Below are positions 43,679 through 53,167 of a stretch of DNA of 64,000 nucleotides, in pieces. The stretch comes from Nonomuraea sp. NEAU-A123. GTDB taxonomy: Bacteria; Actinomycetota; Actinomycetes; Streptosporangiales; Streptosporangiaceae. The notes beneath the pieces are model-generated. The model saw only the letters and a program-made list of their open reading frames with translations. It was not told where the DNA came from and ran no database searches. Both the position numbers and the translations under genes were made by a program. The DNA lies in the NCBI RefSeq assembly GCF_018603905.1, contig NZ_JAHFZZ010000030.1:1-64000 (forward strand), written 5' to 3'. How positions within the stretch are numbered: the first letter of the stretch is position 1; every line of letters starts with the position of its first letter.

Positions 43679-43767
43679 GGCCGTCCCTCTCCATCGGCTT
43701 GCTCACGGGGGGAGATTGAAGCGGCCTGACCAGGACAATTGTCGCACGATACGGCGTCTGAACGCAG

Positions 43768-43801
43768 TCAGGGCCCGCATCCGAACGGATGCGGGCCCTG
43801 A
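43768..43801. terminator. Strong hairpin downstream of the cold-shock gene
   Basis: TCAGGGCCCGCATCCG (43768-43783) pairs perfectly with 43786-43801, loop 2 nt. It lies 20 bp past the cspA-like stop and ends that transcript. Confidence 0.85.
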
Positions 43802-43820
43802 CCTAAGGCATGCGCCGTGA

Positions 43821-44027
43821 TCAGGCGGGAACGATGTTCTCCGCCTGCGGGCCCTTCTGGCCCTGGACGACGTCGAAGGCCACCTTCTGGCCCTCGGTCA
43901 GCTCACGGTAGCCGCCATTGGCAATGATGTTGGAGTAGTGGGCGAAGACGTCGGCGCCGCCGCCGTCCTGCGCGATGAAGCCGAAGCCCTTTTCCGAGTT
44001 GAACCACTTCACGGTGCCAGATGCCAT
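43821..44027 (-). CDS. cspA: Cold-shock protein (CspA family)
   Basis: 68 residues, 'MASGTVKWFNSEKGFGFIAQ' with RNP1 'KGFGFI' and RNP2 'VFAHYS'. It is a single-stranded nucleic acid chaperone. The start follows GAAGGAG. The region 44028-44200 is a long 5' leader, usual for cold-shock mRNAs. The symbol is for the family; the genome likely has several paralogues. Confidence 0.93.
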   Translation of the reverse strand: MASGTVKWFNSEKGFGFIAQDGGGADVFAHYSNIIANGGYRELTEGQKVAFDVVQGQKGPQAENIVPA

Positions 44028-44286
44028 ATCGATCTCCTTCTGATGGTTGCAGATACGGGATCCGCACTTTACGGATCCTGTGTCGCTTTGATGAGCCCAT
44101 CCGGAGATGACCGGCAAACAAAAAACGCACCTGAACATCATGCTAGGTCAGGTGCGCACAAGTCTTTATGGGTACCACAACTGCAACGTTTCAGACTATA
44201 GCACACGTTTTGCTGCAGCCGCAAACCCGTACGAGCGGGCTCCGCACTTGACCTTGACCCCAGGGGCCGGGTTTAGCGTCTCGCCC

Positions 44287-45039
44287 ATGGAAGACACCCT
44301 TCACGGCCGGGCCGTGCTCATCACTGGTGGCGGTACCGGGATAGGCCGGGCCACGGCGCGGCGCTTCGCCGCCGCGGGCGCCGATGTCCTCATCGTCGGA
44401 CGTACGGCTGAGACTCTGGCGGCAGCCGCCGAGGAAGGTCCCGGCATCAGGACGTTCGTGGCCGACGTCGCCGCGCCGGACGGCCCGGAGGCCATCGTGG
44501 CCGCCGCGCTCGACGCGTTCGGCCGGATCGATGCACTGGTCAACAATGCCGCCATCACCCGTCCGGCGGCCCTTGAGGCGATCGACAGGAAGGTCGCCGA
44601 GGAGCAGCTCGCCACGAACCTGCTGGGACCGGTGTTCCTCACCCAACGCGCGCTGCCGTACCTGGAGAACGGGGGCACCATCGTCAACGTCACGTCCAAC
44701 CCGCCGCACTACGGCTGGGCGAACAATTCGATTTACGGGTCCACGAAGGTGGCCCTCGACTTCCTGACCCACACGTGGGCGGTCGAACTCGCGCAGCGCG
44801 GCATTCGGGTCGTGTCCGTGGCGCCGGGGGTGACGTCGACGCCGGTGCTCAGCAATGCCGGTTTCTCGGCTGAGCAGATCGCCGCCGTGGGAGAGTCCCT
44901 TCGGGCCCGGATTCCGTTGGGACGGGTCGCGCGGCCGGAGGAGATCGCCTGGTGGATCGTGAACGCGGTACAGCCGGAAGGCGGTTATCTCAACGGTACG
45001 GTCATCCGGGTCGACGGTGGGCTGAGCGCGTCTGGGTGA
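44287..45039 (+). CDS. Short-chain dehydrogenase/reductase
   Basis: 250 residues from ATG 44287. 'LITGGGTGIGRATARRF' is the TGxxxGIG cofactor motif, 'LVNNAA' follows, and the catalytic set is Asn (about 112), Ser (about 139) and 'YGSTK'. 'VDGGLSASG' closes the protein. It is a classical SDR with unknown substrate. Its stop lies 4 bp before a MerR gene that probably regulates it. Confidence 0.9.
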   Translation: MEDTLHGRAVLITGGGTGIGRATARRFAAAGADVLIVGRTAETLAAAAEEGPGIRTFVADVAAPDGPEAIVAAALDAFGRIDALVNNAAITRPAALEAIDRKVAEEQLATNLLGPVFLTQRALPYLENGGTIVNVTSNPPHYGWANNSIYGSTKVALDFLTHTWAVELAQRGIRVVSVAPGVTSTPVLSNAGFSAEQIAAVGESLRARIPLGRVARPEEIAWWIVNAVQPEGGYLNGTVIRVDGGLSASG

Positions 45040-45043
45040 GGAA

Positions 45044-45385
45044 ATGCTGATCGGAGAGCTGGCCGGCAAGGCAGGCACCACCATCAAGGCGCTGCGCTAT
45101 TACGAGCAGGAGGGTCTGCTACACCCCCGGCGGGCGCCGAACGGTTACCGGGAATATGACGAGGCGGCCGTCGCCCAGGTGGGCACTATCAAGGCGCTGC
45201 TTTCGCTCGGCCTTACCGCCAATGATCTCCGGGCCTTTCTGCCCTGCCTCGGTGAGGGCCTCCCCGACGGTCCCATCTGTCCCGACAGCGCGCGGGTCAT
45301 CGCCCGGAAGCTCACCGATGTGGAGGAGAAGATCGCCGCGCTGGAAATCCTGCGCGGGCGGCTGATCGAAGCGCTGAGTTCATGA
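45044..45385 (+). CDS. MerR-family transcriptional regulator
   Basis: 113 residues. 'IGELAGKAGTTIKALRYYEQ' and 'EGLLHPRRAPNGYREYDEAA' form the winged HTH. A short coiled-coil tail contains 'CLGEGLPDGPIC', with two Cys that could bind a metal or sense redox. It is in an operon with the SDR. The 3' end overlaps the convergent lipoprotein gene by 6 bp. Confidence 0.88.
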   Translation: MLIGELAGKAGTTIKALRYYEQEGLLHPRRAPNGYREYDEAAVAQVGTIKALLSLGLTANDLRAFLPCLGEGLPDGPICPDSARVIARKLTDVEEKIAALEILRGRLIEALSS

Positions 45386-46318
45386 TCCGTTGATGCTGAA
45401 CGGCGAGAACCATTGACTGATGACCCGCACCTTTCCGGACGACGGAGGAATGACCGCGACGTAAATGGCTCCGCTCTTCATGGTGACCTTGGACTTGTAG
45501 AACGCGTTGCGACTCAGCGCCGCCCATCCGCGCTGCGTCAGCCTCAGCTCCGCCGCGCCGGGGCGGGCGGTGTAGGTGTCCTGCTGGCGCACGCCGTACC
45601 AGACCACGGCGCCACCGTCCGACGTCTCGAGCGCGAAGATCTCCGGTACGAGCTGCGGCTGGTATTTCAGCGTCCACTGGCCCCGCGCCTTCTGCCGGTC
45701 GCTGCGCAGGCCGGCGACGAGCTCGGTGGTGTAGTCGCCGGAGGCGAACATCTGCTTGGCAGCCGCGTCCTCGCCGAGTGTGCTCATCAGGCGCGTGTGC
45801 GTCTCGGCCGCCTCCCGGGGAGAGACGGCCAGGCCGCCGCGCTGGTCCACGTTCAGGGCGGTGGCCAGACCGTTGGGGTCCGTCGCGATGGCGGGGGGCC
45901 GGGCCACGGAGCCGGAGACCACACGCCATCCCTCGGCGGTCTTCTGGAAGATCAATTGTGTCCAGTTCGACCCGGTCTTGTACTCGGCCAGGAACCAGGC
46001 GCCACTCGGCGGAATCGCGAACCGCGGGTTGGTGATGGCGGGTCGCTTCTCCGGTCGTTCGCCGAGCAGCGCGTTCACCCGGTTGTCGGCGTTGGTCAGT
46101 TGCAACGAGAGTCCGGCTTCCGCGGCCTTCCAGTTCGCCTGCTTCGCCAGGCTCTCGTACTGGTCGAGAATGCGCTTGGCCTCGGTCTGGGGGATCGGGG
46201 CGAAGGCTGTGGGAGAGGGCAGCGTGCCACCGACGAAAGCCGGTTGTTCGGGTTCGCCGCCATTACATGCGGCGACGCCGGAAAGTGCGAAGAAAATGAC
46301 CAGGTGGCGGATTTTCAT
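45380..46318 (-). CDS. Lipoprotein of unknown function
   Basis: 312 residues from ATG 46318. Signal peptide with lipobox 'LSGVAAC' (Cys18), so it is lipid-anchored outside. Two similar alpha/beta halves are suggested ('FLAEYKTGSNWTQLIFQKTA', 'VWYGVRQQDTYTARPGAAEL'). Actinomycete lipoproteins of this type are common and uncharacterised. Confidence 0.72.
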   Translation of the reverse strand: MKIRHLVIFFALSGVAACNGGEPEQPAFVGGTLPSPTAFAPIPQTEAKRILDQYESLAKQANWKAAEAGLSLQLTNADNRVNALLGERPEKRPAITNPRFAIPPSGAWFLAEYKTGSNWTQLIFQKTAEGWRVVSGSVARPPAIATDPNGLATALNVDQRGGLAVSPREAAETHTRLMSTLGEDAAAKQMFASGDYTTELVAGLRSDRQKARGQWTLKYQPQLVPEIFALETSDGGAVVWYGVRQQDTYTARPGAAELRLTQRGWAALSRNAFYKSKVTMKSGAIYVAVIPPSSGKVRVISQWFSPFSINGS

Positions 46319-46373
46319 GGCCGTCTCCGGAAAGTCGATTGCCACGAAGTACGCAGCGCGCCCCTTTAAAGGT

Positions 46374-47357
46374 TCACTTGTATTCCAGATCAGCACGCCT
46401 GCCGGAAAACAATCTCCATCGTGCCCGGGTGAACGTGGGCAGCAGCCCGCGGGGCAGGAAAAGGACGACGAGGATGAGGACGAGCGCGTAGACCGCGTAC
46501 GACAGCACGCTCGGCGCGTACGACGGCATCCCCGGCAGGCTCGCGACCCTGTCGAGCCCCTGCACCAGCAGCGTGATCGCGGTGGCCCCGACGACGGCTC
46601 CCCAGATCGTGCCCAGCCCGCCGACGACGGCCATGACGATGTACTGGATCGAGATGAGCACGGGGAACGACCCCGGCGCGACGTACCCGGTGTAGAAGCA
46701 GTAGATGCCGCCCGCCAGGCCGGCGAAGGCGGCCGACAGCGCGAAGACGACGAGCTTGTAGCGGCCGACCGGGATGCCGGCGGAGGCGGCGGCGGTCTCG
46801 CTGGTGGCCAGGGCGCGCAGGGCCCGGCCCGGCCGGGAGGTGATCACGTTGTGCGTCACGAGCATCACCAGCGCCAGGCCCGCCCACGTCAGGTAGGCGT
46901 ACGCGGACGCGCTGCCCGCCTCGAACGAGCCGATGCCGAACTGGGGGATGGCCTGCAGCCCGATGTCGCCGCCGGTGACGTCCAGCTGCCCGGCCAGGGA
47001 GAGCAGGATGAGCTGCATGGCCAGGGTGGCGAAGGCCAGGTGGTGGCCGCGGAGCCGCAACAGCGGCGTGCCGATCACGAGGGCGAACGCGGCCGCCGCG
47101 ACGGGGGCGGCGATCAGCCCGATCAGGGGAGGGACACCGTTCAGCGCGAGCAGGGCGGCGGTGTAGGCGCCGATGGCGTAGAAGGCGCCCTGGCCGAGCG
47201 AGACCTGCCCGGCGTATCCCATGAGCAGGGAGACCCCGACCGTGACCATGGCCGCCAGGCCGAGCAGGATGTACACGGCCAGCGAGCTGTCGTCCAGTAC
47301 GGCGGGCAGGGCGAGCGTGACGGCGGCGATCAGCAGCCCACCGGCCAGCCGTTTCAC
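46374..47357 (-). CDS. Branched-chain amino acid/amide-type ABC permease (LivM-like), system 1
   Basis: 327 residues from GTG 47357. It has about nine membrane helices with the LivM signature 'LLMGYAGQVSLGQGAFYAIG' and 'RALATSETAAASAGIPVGRY'. It is the last gene of a five-gene importer operon, and its start overlaps the previous stop by 4 bp. Confidence 0.88.
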   Translation of the reverse strand: MKRLAGGLLIAAVTLALPAVLDDSSLAVYILLGLAAMVTVGVSLLMGYAGQVSLGQGAFYAIGAYTAALLALNGVPPLIGLIAAPVAAAAFALVIGTPLLRLRGHHLAFATLAMQLILLSLAGQLDVTGGDIGLQAIPQFGIGSFEAGSASAYAYLTWAGLALVMLVTHNVITSRPGRALRALATSETAAASAGIPVGRYKLVVFALSAAFAGLAGGIYCFYTGYVAPGSFPVLISIQYIVMAVVGGLGTIWGAVVGATAITLLVQGLDRVASLPGMPSYAPSVLSYAVYALVLILVVLFLPRGLLPTFTRARWRLFSGRRADLEYK

Positions 47358-48214
47358 ACCGCCTCCTGGTGGATGGTCGATCGGCGGCTCGCCTGTACGA
47401 CCATGACCACGAGCATGAGACCCAGGGCGACCTCCAGTTGGTGAGACCCGTACCCGTACCCCGCGGCCATGGTCTCGGCGACGCCGAGCAGCAGCGCGCC
47501 GCCGAGCGCGACGGCCGGACGGGTGAGCCCGCCGAACACGGCGGCGGCGAAGCCGTTGACGATGAGCGTGACGTCGGTGTCGAACGAGATGGGCCGCAGC
47601 GGCGTGACCAGCACTCCGGCGATGCCGCCGAGCAGTCCGCCCAGGGCGAAGGCCAGCAGGCCCATCAGCCGGGTGTCGATGCCGATCACGCGGGCGGCGT
47701 AGGGGTTGGAGGCGCACGCGGTCAGCGCCTTGCCCAGGTAGGTACGGCCGAAGAAGAGGACGAGCAGGACGAACGTCGCCGCGGTGACGGAGATGACGAG
47801 CAGGTGCTGGGTCTGGACACGAGCCCCGGCGATGGTCACGGAGCCGGCCAGGCCGGGGGCCGAGCGCGGCTGGTCGCCCCACAGGACGATCTCGACGGCG
47901 TAGGCGAGGACGCCCACGCCGAGCGTGATGATGAGCGACGACAGCGGGGTGGTGTCCCGTTTGCCGGTGGCGGCCAGACCGGTCAGCAGCCCCGCGAGCG
48001 CGGCGACCAGGACGGCGGCGACCTCGCTGACCCCGTGGGGGACCCCGAGCCCGAGCAGCGAGGAGGTGCAGAGCCCGGCGACGACGGCGAAGGTGCCCTG
48101 GGCGAAGTTGACCACCCCGGTGACCCGGTAGATGGTGACCAGCCCGCTGGCGATGAGCGCGATCGCGCACCCGACGGCCAGACCGTTGAGCAGGTAACCG
48201 ATGAACGCGCTCAT
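47354..48214 (-). CDS. Branched-chain amino acid/amide-type ABC permease (LivH-like), system 1
   Basis: 286 residues from ATG 48214. 'GLVTIYRVTGVVNFAQGTFA' and 'ACASNPYAARVIGIDTRLMG' are LivH family blocks. It pairs with the LivM-like gene to form the membrane channel. Overlaps of 4 bp on both sides indicate tight translational coupling. Confidence 0.88.
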   Translation of the reverse strand: MSAFIGYLLNGLAVGCAIALIASGLVTIYRVTGVVNFAQGTFAVVAGLCTSSLLGLGVPHGVSEVAAVLVAALAGLLTGLAATGKRDTTPLSSLIITLGVGVLAYAVEIVLWGDQPRSAPGLAGSVTIAGARVQTQHLLVISVTAATFVLLVLFFGRTYLGKALTACASNPYAARVIGIDTRLMGLLAFALGGLLGGIAGVLVTPLRPISFDTDVTLIVNGFAAAVFGGLTRPAVALGGALLLGVAETMAAGYGYGSHQLEVALGLMLVVMVVQASRRSTIHQEAV

Positions 48215-48870
48215 GTGATCGCCCCACCCAGGTACGCGCCGGCCACGCGCGGGTCGTCGGCCAGCTCGGCGCACTCGCCCTCGGCCACCACGCGGGCGGA
48301 CTCCAGGACGTACGCGCGCTCGCACAGCTCGAAGGCCAGCCGCGCATTCTGCTCGATGAGCAGCACCGTCAGGCCCAGCGTCCGGTTGAGCTCGACCAGG
48401 TGACCCGCCAGCTTCGCGGTGAGCAGCGGCGCGAGCCCCAGCGACAGCTCGTCGACCACGAGCACGTCGGGCCGCGACATCAGGGCCTGGCCGAAGGCCA
48501 CCATCTGCTGTTCGCCGCCGGACAGCACGCCCGCGCGCCTGCGGGACAGCTCGGCGAGCTGGGGCAGCAGCCGGTAGACGGAGGAGGGGTCGCGCAGGCC
48601 GGAGCGCCAGCCGCCGAGGGCGAGGTTGTCGGCGACCGACAAATCCGGAAATACCTGGCGGCCCTCCGGGATGAGCGCCAGCCGGCCGCCGATCCGCACG
48701 GTGCCGGACGCCGGGGTGAGGAGGCCCGCCAAGGTGTTGGCCAGCGTCGACTTGCCCGCGCCGTTCGGGCCGAGCAGCGCGACCATCTCGCCGCGCGCCA
48801 CCGAGAGCGTGACGTGGTCGAGCGCGGTGGCCGCGCCGTACGAGACGACCAGGTCGGAGACGTCGATCAT
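48211..48870 (-). CDS. ABC ATPase (LivF-like), system 1
   Basis: 219 residues. Walker A 'GPNGAGKST', Q-loop region 'LIPEGRQVFPDLSVADNLAL' (LivF-typical EGR), signature 'LSGGEQQMVAFGQALMSRPD', Walker B 'VLVVDELS', His-switch replaced by 'LLIEQNA' as in LivF. Start and stop both overlap neighbours (ATGA). Confidence 0.9.
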   Translation of the reverse strand: MIDVSDLVVSYGAATALDHVTLSVARGEMVALLGPNGAGKSTLANTLAGLLTPASGTVRIGGRLALIPEGRQVFPDLSVADNLALGGWRSGLRDPSSVYRLLPQLAELSRRRAGVLSGGEQQMVAFGQALMSRPDVLVVDELSLGLAPLLTAKLAGHLVELNRTLGLTVLLIEQNARLAFELCERAYVLESARVVAEGECAELADDPRVAGAYLGGAIT

Positions 48871-49622
48871 GAAGCCTGTCCGAGATAGGCGGCGAGTACG
48901 AGCGGATCCGCGCGTATTTCGGCCGGAGAGCCGTCCGCGATGACCCGCCCGAGGTCGAGGACGACCACGCGGTCGGCGAGCCGGGTCACGAACGCGACGT
49001 CGTGCTCGATGAGCAGGATGGTCAGCCCGCTCGCGCGCAGCTCCTCGACCAGGGCCGCGAGCCGTTCGCGCTCGCCGCCTCGCAGACCGGACGCGGGCTC
49101 GTCGAGCAGCAGCAGCCTGGGCCGCGCGCACAGGGCGCGGGCCAGTTGCAGCGCCCGCTGCTGGCCGATCGGGAGCTGGTCGGCGGCCCGGTCCGCCCAC
49201 TCGGCCAGCCCCACCCGGTCGAGGGCGAGATCCGCCTCACGGGCGATCTCGCGCTCGTCGGCGCGATGCCGCGGCAGCCGCAGCGCCGCCGCGACGAACC
49301 CGGCCCGGGTGCGGCTGTGCATCCCGACCATGACGTTCTCCCTGACCGTCATGCCGCGGAACACCCGGGCGCCCTGGAAGACGATGGACATGCCGAGCCG
49401 GGCCCGCCGATGCGGCGGCAGCCGCTCGACCCGGCGCCCGAGAAAGGTGATCTCGCCCCGGTCCGCCGGCAGATGGCCGGTGATGAGGTTGAACAGCGTG
49501 GACTTACCGGCGCCGTTGGGCCCGATGACCCCGCACACCTCGCCGTCGGCGACGCTCAGCGAGACGTCGCCGACAGCGTAGACGCCTCCGAAGGAGCGCG
49601 AGATCCCGGTGACCGTCAGCAC
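48867..49622 (-). CDS. ABC ATPase (LivG-like), system 1
   Basis: 251 residues from GTG 49622. Walker A 'GPNGAGKSTLF', signature replaced by 'LPIGQQRALQLARALC', Walker B 'LLLLDEPASGL', 'LIEHDV'. 'IVFQGARVFRGMTVRENVMV' is LivG-like. It follows the binding-protein gene after 2 bp. Confidence 0.9.
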   Translation of the reverse strand: MLTVTGISRSFGGVYAVGDVSLSVADGEVCGVIGPNGAGKSTLFNLITGHLPADRGEITFLGRRVERLPPHRRARLGMSIVFQGARVFRGMTVRENVMVGMHSRTRAGFVAAALRLPRHRADEREIAREADLALDRVGLAEWADRAADQLPIGQQRALQLARALCARPRLLLLDEPASGLRGGERERLAALVEELRASGLTILLIEHDVAFVTRLADRVVVLDLGRVIADGSPAEIRADPLVLAAYLGQAS

Positions 49623-49624
49623 CG

Positions 49625-50803
49625 CTACTCCGCGGCCACGGTCTTGGCGAGCTGCGCCTTGGCCCAGGACGTGGTGATGAACTGACCGTTCTTCACGGTG
49701 TTGACCGAGATGTACTCGGGGGAGAGCCCGGAATGGTCGGTGGGGGAGTAACGGAACCGGCCATTCGGCGTGACCAGGTCCATGGTCTCCAGCGCCTGCT
49801 GGACCTTGGCCTTGTCGGTGCCCCCCGCCTTCTTGATCGCCTCGAACAGCAGCAGGCTCGCGCTGTAGCCGTCCTGCGCGAACTGCGGTGGCGGGTAGCC
49901 GTGTTTCTGCTGGTACGGCTTGGCCATCTGCTCGATGACCTGCTTCTGCTTGCCGTCGGGTAACTGCTCGCCCACCACGCCGATGGCGCTCTGCACGGTC
50001 ATCCCCTCGGCCGCGGCGCCCATCGGCTCCAGCCAGAGCTTGCTGGCCTGGGACGCGGTCAGGAACAGCGGCACCTTCAGCCCCGCGGCGGCGTACTGCT
50101 TGGCGGCGGTGACGCCGGGCGCGCCGGAGCCCCAGAAGACCAGCGCCTCGGCCGCGGAGCCGCGTACGTGGGTGAAGAGCGGGCTGAAGTCGGAGGTCGT
50201 GGTCTCGTACGACTCGTCCACGGCTAGGGTCACGCCGTACTTCGGGGCGAGCGCGACCATGGCCTTGTGGCCGGAGACGGAGTAGGCGCTCTTGGAGTCG
50301 TAGGCGACCGCGATCGTCTTGAGGCCGGTGGCCTGGATGTACTGCAGGTAGCGCTCGGCGTACATGCTGGACAGCGCGGGCGTGACGAAGACGTACGACT
50401 TGACCGGCTCGACCTGCTCCTGGGCGGGCGCCAGCGACAGGTACGGCATCTTGTCCCGCTGCGCCAGAGGCTCGATCGCCAGCGCCGAGTTGGAGAAGAC
50501 CGGGCCGATCAGCGCGTCGATCTCGCCCTTGATCTGGTTGTAGGCCACGATGCCCTGGTCCGGTGCGGTCTTGTCGTCGCGGGCGACGAGCTCCACCTTG
50601 CGGCCCAGCAGGCCGCCCCCGTTGTTGATCTGTTCGACGGCCAGCTCGACGGCCTTCTTGTCCTCGCTGCCGAGCGGGGTGTAGTTGCCGGTCAGCGAGA
50701 CGATGAGGCCCACTTTGATGGGGTCTTGGGCGCCCGATCCGCCACTGCCGCAGGCGGCCGTGGCGAGAACGAGACAGGCCAGGGACGGGAGAAGCCTGCG
50801 CAT
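49625..50803 (-). CDS. ABC substrate-binding lipoprotein (Peripla_BP_6/LivJ type), system 1
   Basis: 392 residues. The lipobox is 'LVLATAAC' (Cys18) with a Gly/Ser spacer. The two-lobe binding fold shows 'PIKVGLIVSLTGNYTPLGSE' and 'AVELAVEQINNGGGLLGRKV'. It captures a small amino-acid- or amide-like solute; specificity is not readable. First gene of the operon, divergent from the MetE-like gene. Confidence 0.9.
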   Translation of the reverse strand: MRRLLPSLACLVLATAACGSGGSGAQDPIKVGLIVSLTGNYTPLGSEDKKAVELAVEQINNGGGLLGRKVELVARDDKTAPDQGIVAYNQIKGEIDALIGPVFSNSALAIEPLAQRDKMPYLSLAPAQEQVEPVKSYVFVTPALSSMYAERYLQYIQATGLKTIAVAYDSKSAYSVSGHKAMVALAPKYGVTLAVDESYETTTSDFSPLFTHVRGSAAEALVFWGSGAPGVTAAKQYAAAGLKVPLFLTASQASKLWLEPMGAAAEGMTVQSAIGVVGEQLPDGKQKQVIEQMAKPYQQKHGYPPPQFAQDGYSASLLLFEAIKKAGGTDKAKVQQALETMDLVTPNGRFRYSPTDHSGLSPEYISVNTVKNGQFITTSWAKAQLAKTVAAE

Positions 50804-50868
50804 CAGGACCTCCTGGACCGCGAATGTGGCCCTGAATGTAGGCAGGCTTTTTACGCCTGTCAATAGAG

Positions 50869-50901
50869 TGCCCAACATTGTGATCGGGAGGACGTTGGGC
50901 A
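50869..50901. promoter_or_regulatory. Inverted repeat between importer and MetE-like genes
   Basis: TGCCCAAC (50869-50876) and GTTGGGCA (50894-50901), spacer 17 bp, lie in the 165-bp divergent promoter region. They could bind a regulator of both genes. Confidence 0.4.
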
Positions 50902-50968
50902 GAACGGTGACAGCCGTTGCACAGTGGCCTAACTTGGGGCGTACGACGCTCAAGAGAAGGTGATCCAC

Positions 50969-52069
50969 ATGCGCACCTCACCCCCTTTCCGCGCAGACCA
51001 TGTCGGCAGCCTGCTGCGGCCGCCCGCCCTGCTCCGCGCCCGTGAGAGTCTCACCGGCGAGGCGCTGCGCGAGGTGGAGGACGAGGCGATCCGCGAGGTC
51101 GTACGCAGGCAGGAGGAGCTCGGCCTGCAGGCGGCGACCGATGGAGAGTTCCGCCGGGCCTCCTGGCACATGGACTTCATCTACCAGCTCGGCGGCATCG
51201 GCCAGGCGACCGGCGAGCACATCACGGTCCGCTTCCACAATGAGCAGGGCGATCTCGAGTTCACCCCTGCGGCGATGCGGGTGCACGACAAGATCAGGCT
51301 GGACGAGCCGATCTTCGCCGACCACTTCAGGTTCCTGCGCGACACCGTGACCACGGCGGTGCCCAAGCTGACCATCCCCTCGCCCAGCATGGTCCACTAC
51401 CGGGGCGGGCCCGCCTCCATCGATCCGGACGTCTACCCCGACGTCGAGGAGTTCTGGAGCGACCTCAGCGCCGCCTACGCCGAGCAGGTCCGCAGGATCG
51501 GCGAGCTGGGCTGCACCTACCTGCAGTTCGACGACACCAGCCTGGCCTACCTCAACGACCCGGCGCAGCGGGCGGAGCTCGCCGAGCGCGGCGACGACGG
51601 CGAGCACATGCACCTGCGTTACATCAAGCAGATCAACATCGCGCTCGCGGCCAAGCCCGAGGGCATGGCGATCACCACGCACATGTGCCGCGGCAACTTC
51701 CGCTCCTCCTGGGCCGCCTCCGGCGCCTACGACTTCGTGGCCGAGGCGCTGTTCGGCGAGCTGGCCGTGGACGGGTTCTTCCTGGAGTTCGACGACGAGC
51801 GCTCCGGCGGCTTCGAACCCCTGCGCTTCGTGCCGCCGGGCAAGATGGTGGTGCTCGGCCTGGTCACCACCAAGCGCGGCGAGCTGGAGTCCAAGGACGC
51901 GCTCAAGCGGCGCATCGACGAGGCCGCCAAGTTCATCGACCTGGACCAGCTCTGCCTGTCCCCGCAGTGCGGCTTCTCCTCCACGGTCGAGGGCAACGTG
52001 CTCACCGCTGACGAGCAGTTCGCCAAGCTGGCCCTGATCGTCGAGACGGCTCGGGAGGTCTGGGGCTAA
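50969..52069 (+). CDS. Cobalamin-independent methionine synthase C-terminal-domain-like protein (MetE/YxjG type)
   Basis: 366 residues from ATG 50969 (AGAAGG upstream). Barrel fold with zinc ligands visible in 'THMCRGNF' (His, Cys) and 'SPQCGFSS' (Cys). Start 'PFRADHVGSLLRPPALL' is typical of the short MetE-like group. Members transfer methyl groups to thiols, not always homocysteine. Divergent from importer 1, so the substrate may be an imported methyl donor (inference). Confidence 0.85.
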   Translation: MRTSPPFRADHVGSLLRPPALLRARESLTGEALREVEDEAIREVVRRQEELGLQAATDGEFRRASWHMDFIYQLGGIGQATGEHITVRFHNEQGDLEFTPAAMRVHDKIRLDEPIFADHFRFLRDTVTTAVPKLTIPSPSMVHYRGGPASIDPDVYPDVEEFWSDLSAAYAEQVRRIGELGCTYLQFDDTSLAYLNDPAQRAELAERGDDGEHMHLRYIKQINIALAAKPEGMAITTHMCRGNFRSSWAASGAYDFVAEALFGELAVDGFFLEFDDERSGGFEPLRFVPPGKMVVLGLVTTKRGELESKDALKRRIDEAAKFIDLDQLCLSPQCGFSSTVEGNVLTADEQFAKLALIVETAREVWG

Positions 52070-52446
52070 GCGAGGTCGCGCTGGACCGCCGCGAGGTCCC
52101 AGAACGCCTTCTGGCGGGTGATGGCGCCACTCTCGTCGACCTCGTAGGTGTTGATCCCGGAGAAGTCGGCGGCGGCCGTATCGGACTCGACGTGGCAGGT
52201 CCACTTCACCGCGGCCTGCGAGCCGCCCCAGTAGTGCTCGACGGGGGTGAGCACCATCACCGGGAACGCGTCGAAGATGCCCTGCTGGAAGGCCTGCAAC
52301 GCGGCCCGCCCGCGTACCGGCTCGCCGCCGACGGGGTCCTCGCTCTGCCCGTCGGGCGCGAAGTTGGCGGCCCACGCAGCCGCGTCGCGGGCGGCGATCG
52401 CCGCGAAATACCGGGAAACGGCCTCTTCGACCGGGGTACGGCTCAT
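52066..52446 (-). CDS. NTF2-like/SnoaL-type protein
   Basis: 126 residues from ATG 52446. 'VEEAVSRYFAAIAARDAAAW' and 'GRAALQAFQQGIFDAFPVMV' are the cone-fold helices of nuclear transport factor 2-like proteins (small isomerase, cyclase or binding proteins). It converges with the MetE-like gene and sits 16 bp after the importer 2 ATPase on the same strand, so it may belong to that operon. Confidence 0.8.
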   Translation of the reverse strand: MSRTPVEEAVSRYFAAIAARDAAAWAANFAPDGQSEDPVGGEPVRGRAALQAFQQGIFDAFPVMVLTPVEHYWGGSQAAVKWTCHVESDTAAADFSGINTYEVDESGAITRQKAFWDLAAVQRDLA

Positions 52447-52462
52447 TTCTTCTCCCATGTGG

Positions 52463-53167
52463 TTAGACGCCCAGGTACTTGTGCTGGAGTTCGGCGGTGT
52501 TCAGCAGCTCCTCGACCGGCACCTGGGCCACCAGCCGGCCCTTGTCGATCACGTTGACCGAGGGGGTCACGTGGGCGACGAAGTCGAGGTTCTGCTCGGC
52601 CACGAGGACCGCGATGCCCCGCTCCCCGGCCACGGAGACCAGCAGCTCGGCGATCTCCACCACGATGGACGGCTGGATGCCCTCCGAGGGCTCGTCGAGC
52701 AGCAGCACCCGAGGCTCGGTGATCAGCGCGCGGGCGATGGCCAGCACCTGCTGCTGGCCGCCGCTCAGGCTCCGGCCCGAGTCGTTCAGCTTGTCCGCGA
52801 GCAGCGGGAAGTCCGCCAGGATCCGGTCCAGCCGCTGCCGCCACTCCCGCCGCTTGGTGCCCAGCACGGCCACCCGCAGGTTCTGCAGCACGCTCAGCCC
52901 GGGGAAGATCTCGCGGCCCTGCGGAACGTAGGCCAGGCCGAGCCGGGCCCGCTCGTGCGTGGGCAGCCGGCCGATGTCCTGCTCGCCCAGTGTGAGGGTG
53001 CCCTGCCGGAGCGGTAGCTGGCCCATGATCGTCTGGAGCAGGGTCGTCTTGCCCACCCCGTTGCGCCCCAGCAGCACGGCGACCTCTCCCGCCGGCACCT
53101 CGTACGAGATGCCGTGCAGGACCTGGGTCGAGCCGTAGCCGCTGGTGATCTCATGAAGCCTCAACAT
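52463..53167 (-). CDS. ABC ATPase (LivF/UrtE-like), system 2
   Basis: 234 residues. Walker A 'GRNGVGKTTLLQTIMG', 'VPQGREIFPGLSVLQNLRVA', signature 'LSGGQQQVLAIARALITEPR', Walker B 'VLLLDEPSEGIQPSIV'. The GRNGVGKTT form and EGIQPSIV are typical of urea/amide transporter ATPases. The start overlaps the fused permease-ATPase gene by 17 bp. Confidence 0.9.
   Translation of the reverse strand: MLRLHEITSGYGSTQVLHGISYEVPAGEVAVLLGRNGVGKTTLLQTIMGQLPLRQGTLTLGEQDIGRLPTHERARLGLAYVPQGREIFPGLSVLQNLRVAVLGTKRREWRQRLDRILADFPLLADKLNDSGRSLSGGQQQVLAIARALITEPRVLLLDEPSEGIQPSIVVEIAELLVSVAGERGIAVLVAEQNLDFVAHVTPSVNVIDKGRLVAQVPVEELLNTAELQHKYLGV

Noticed and set aside
42269..43729. 486-residue plus-strand frame across the DyP operon
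   Set aside because: Antisense shadow running through two real minus-strand genes and their intergenic gap.
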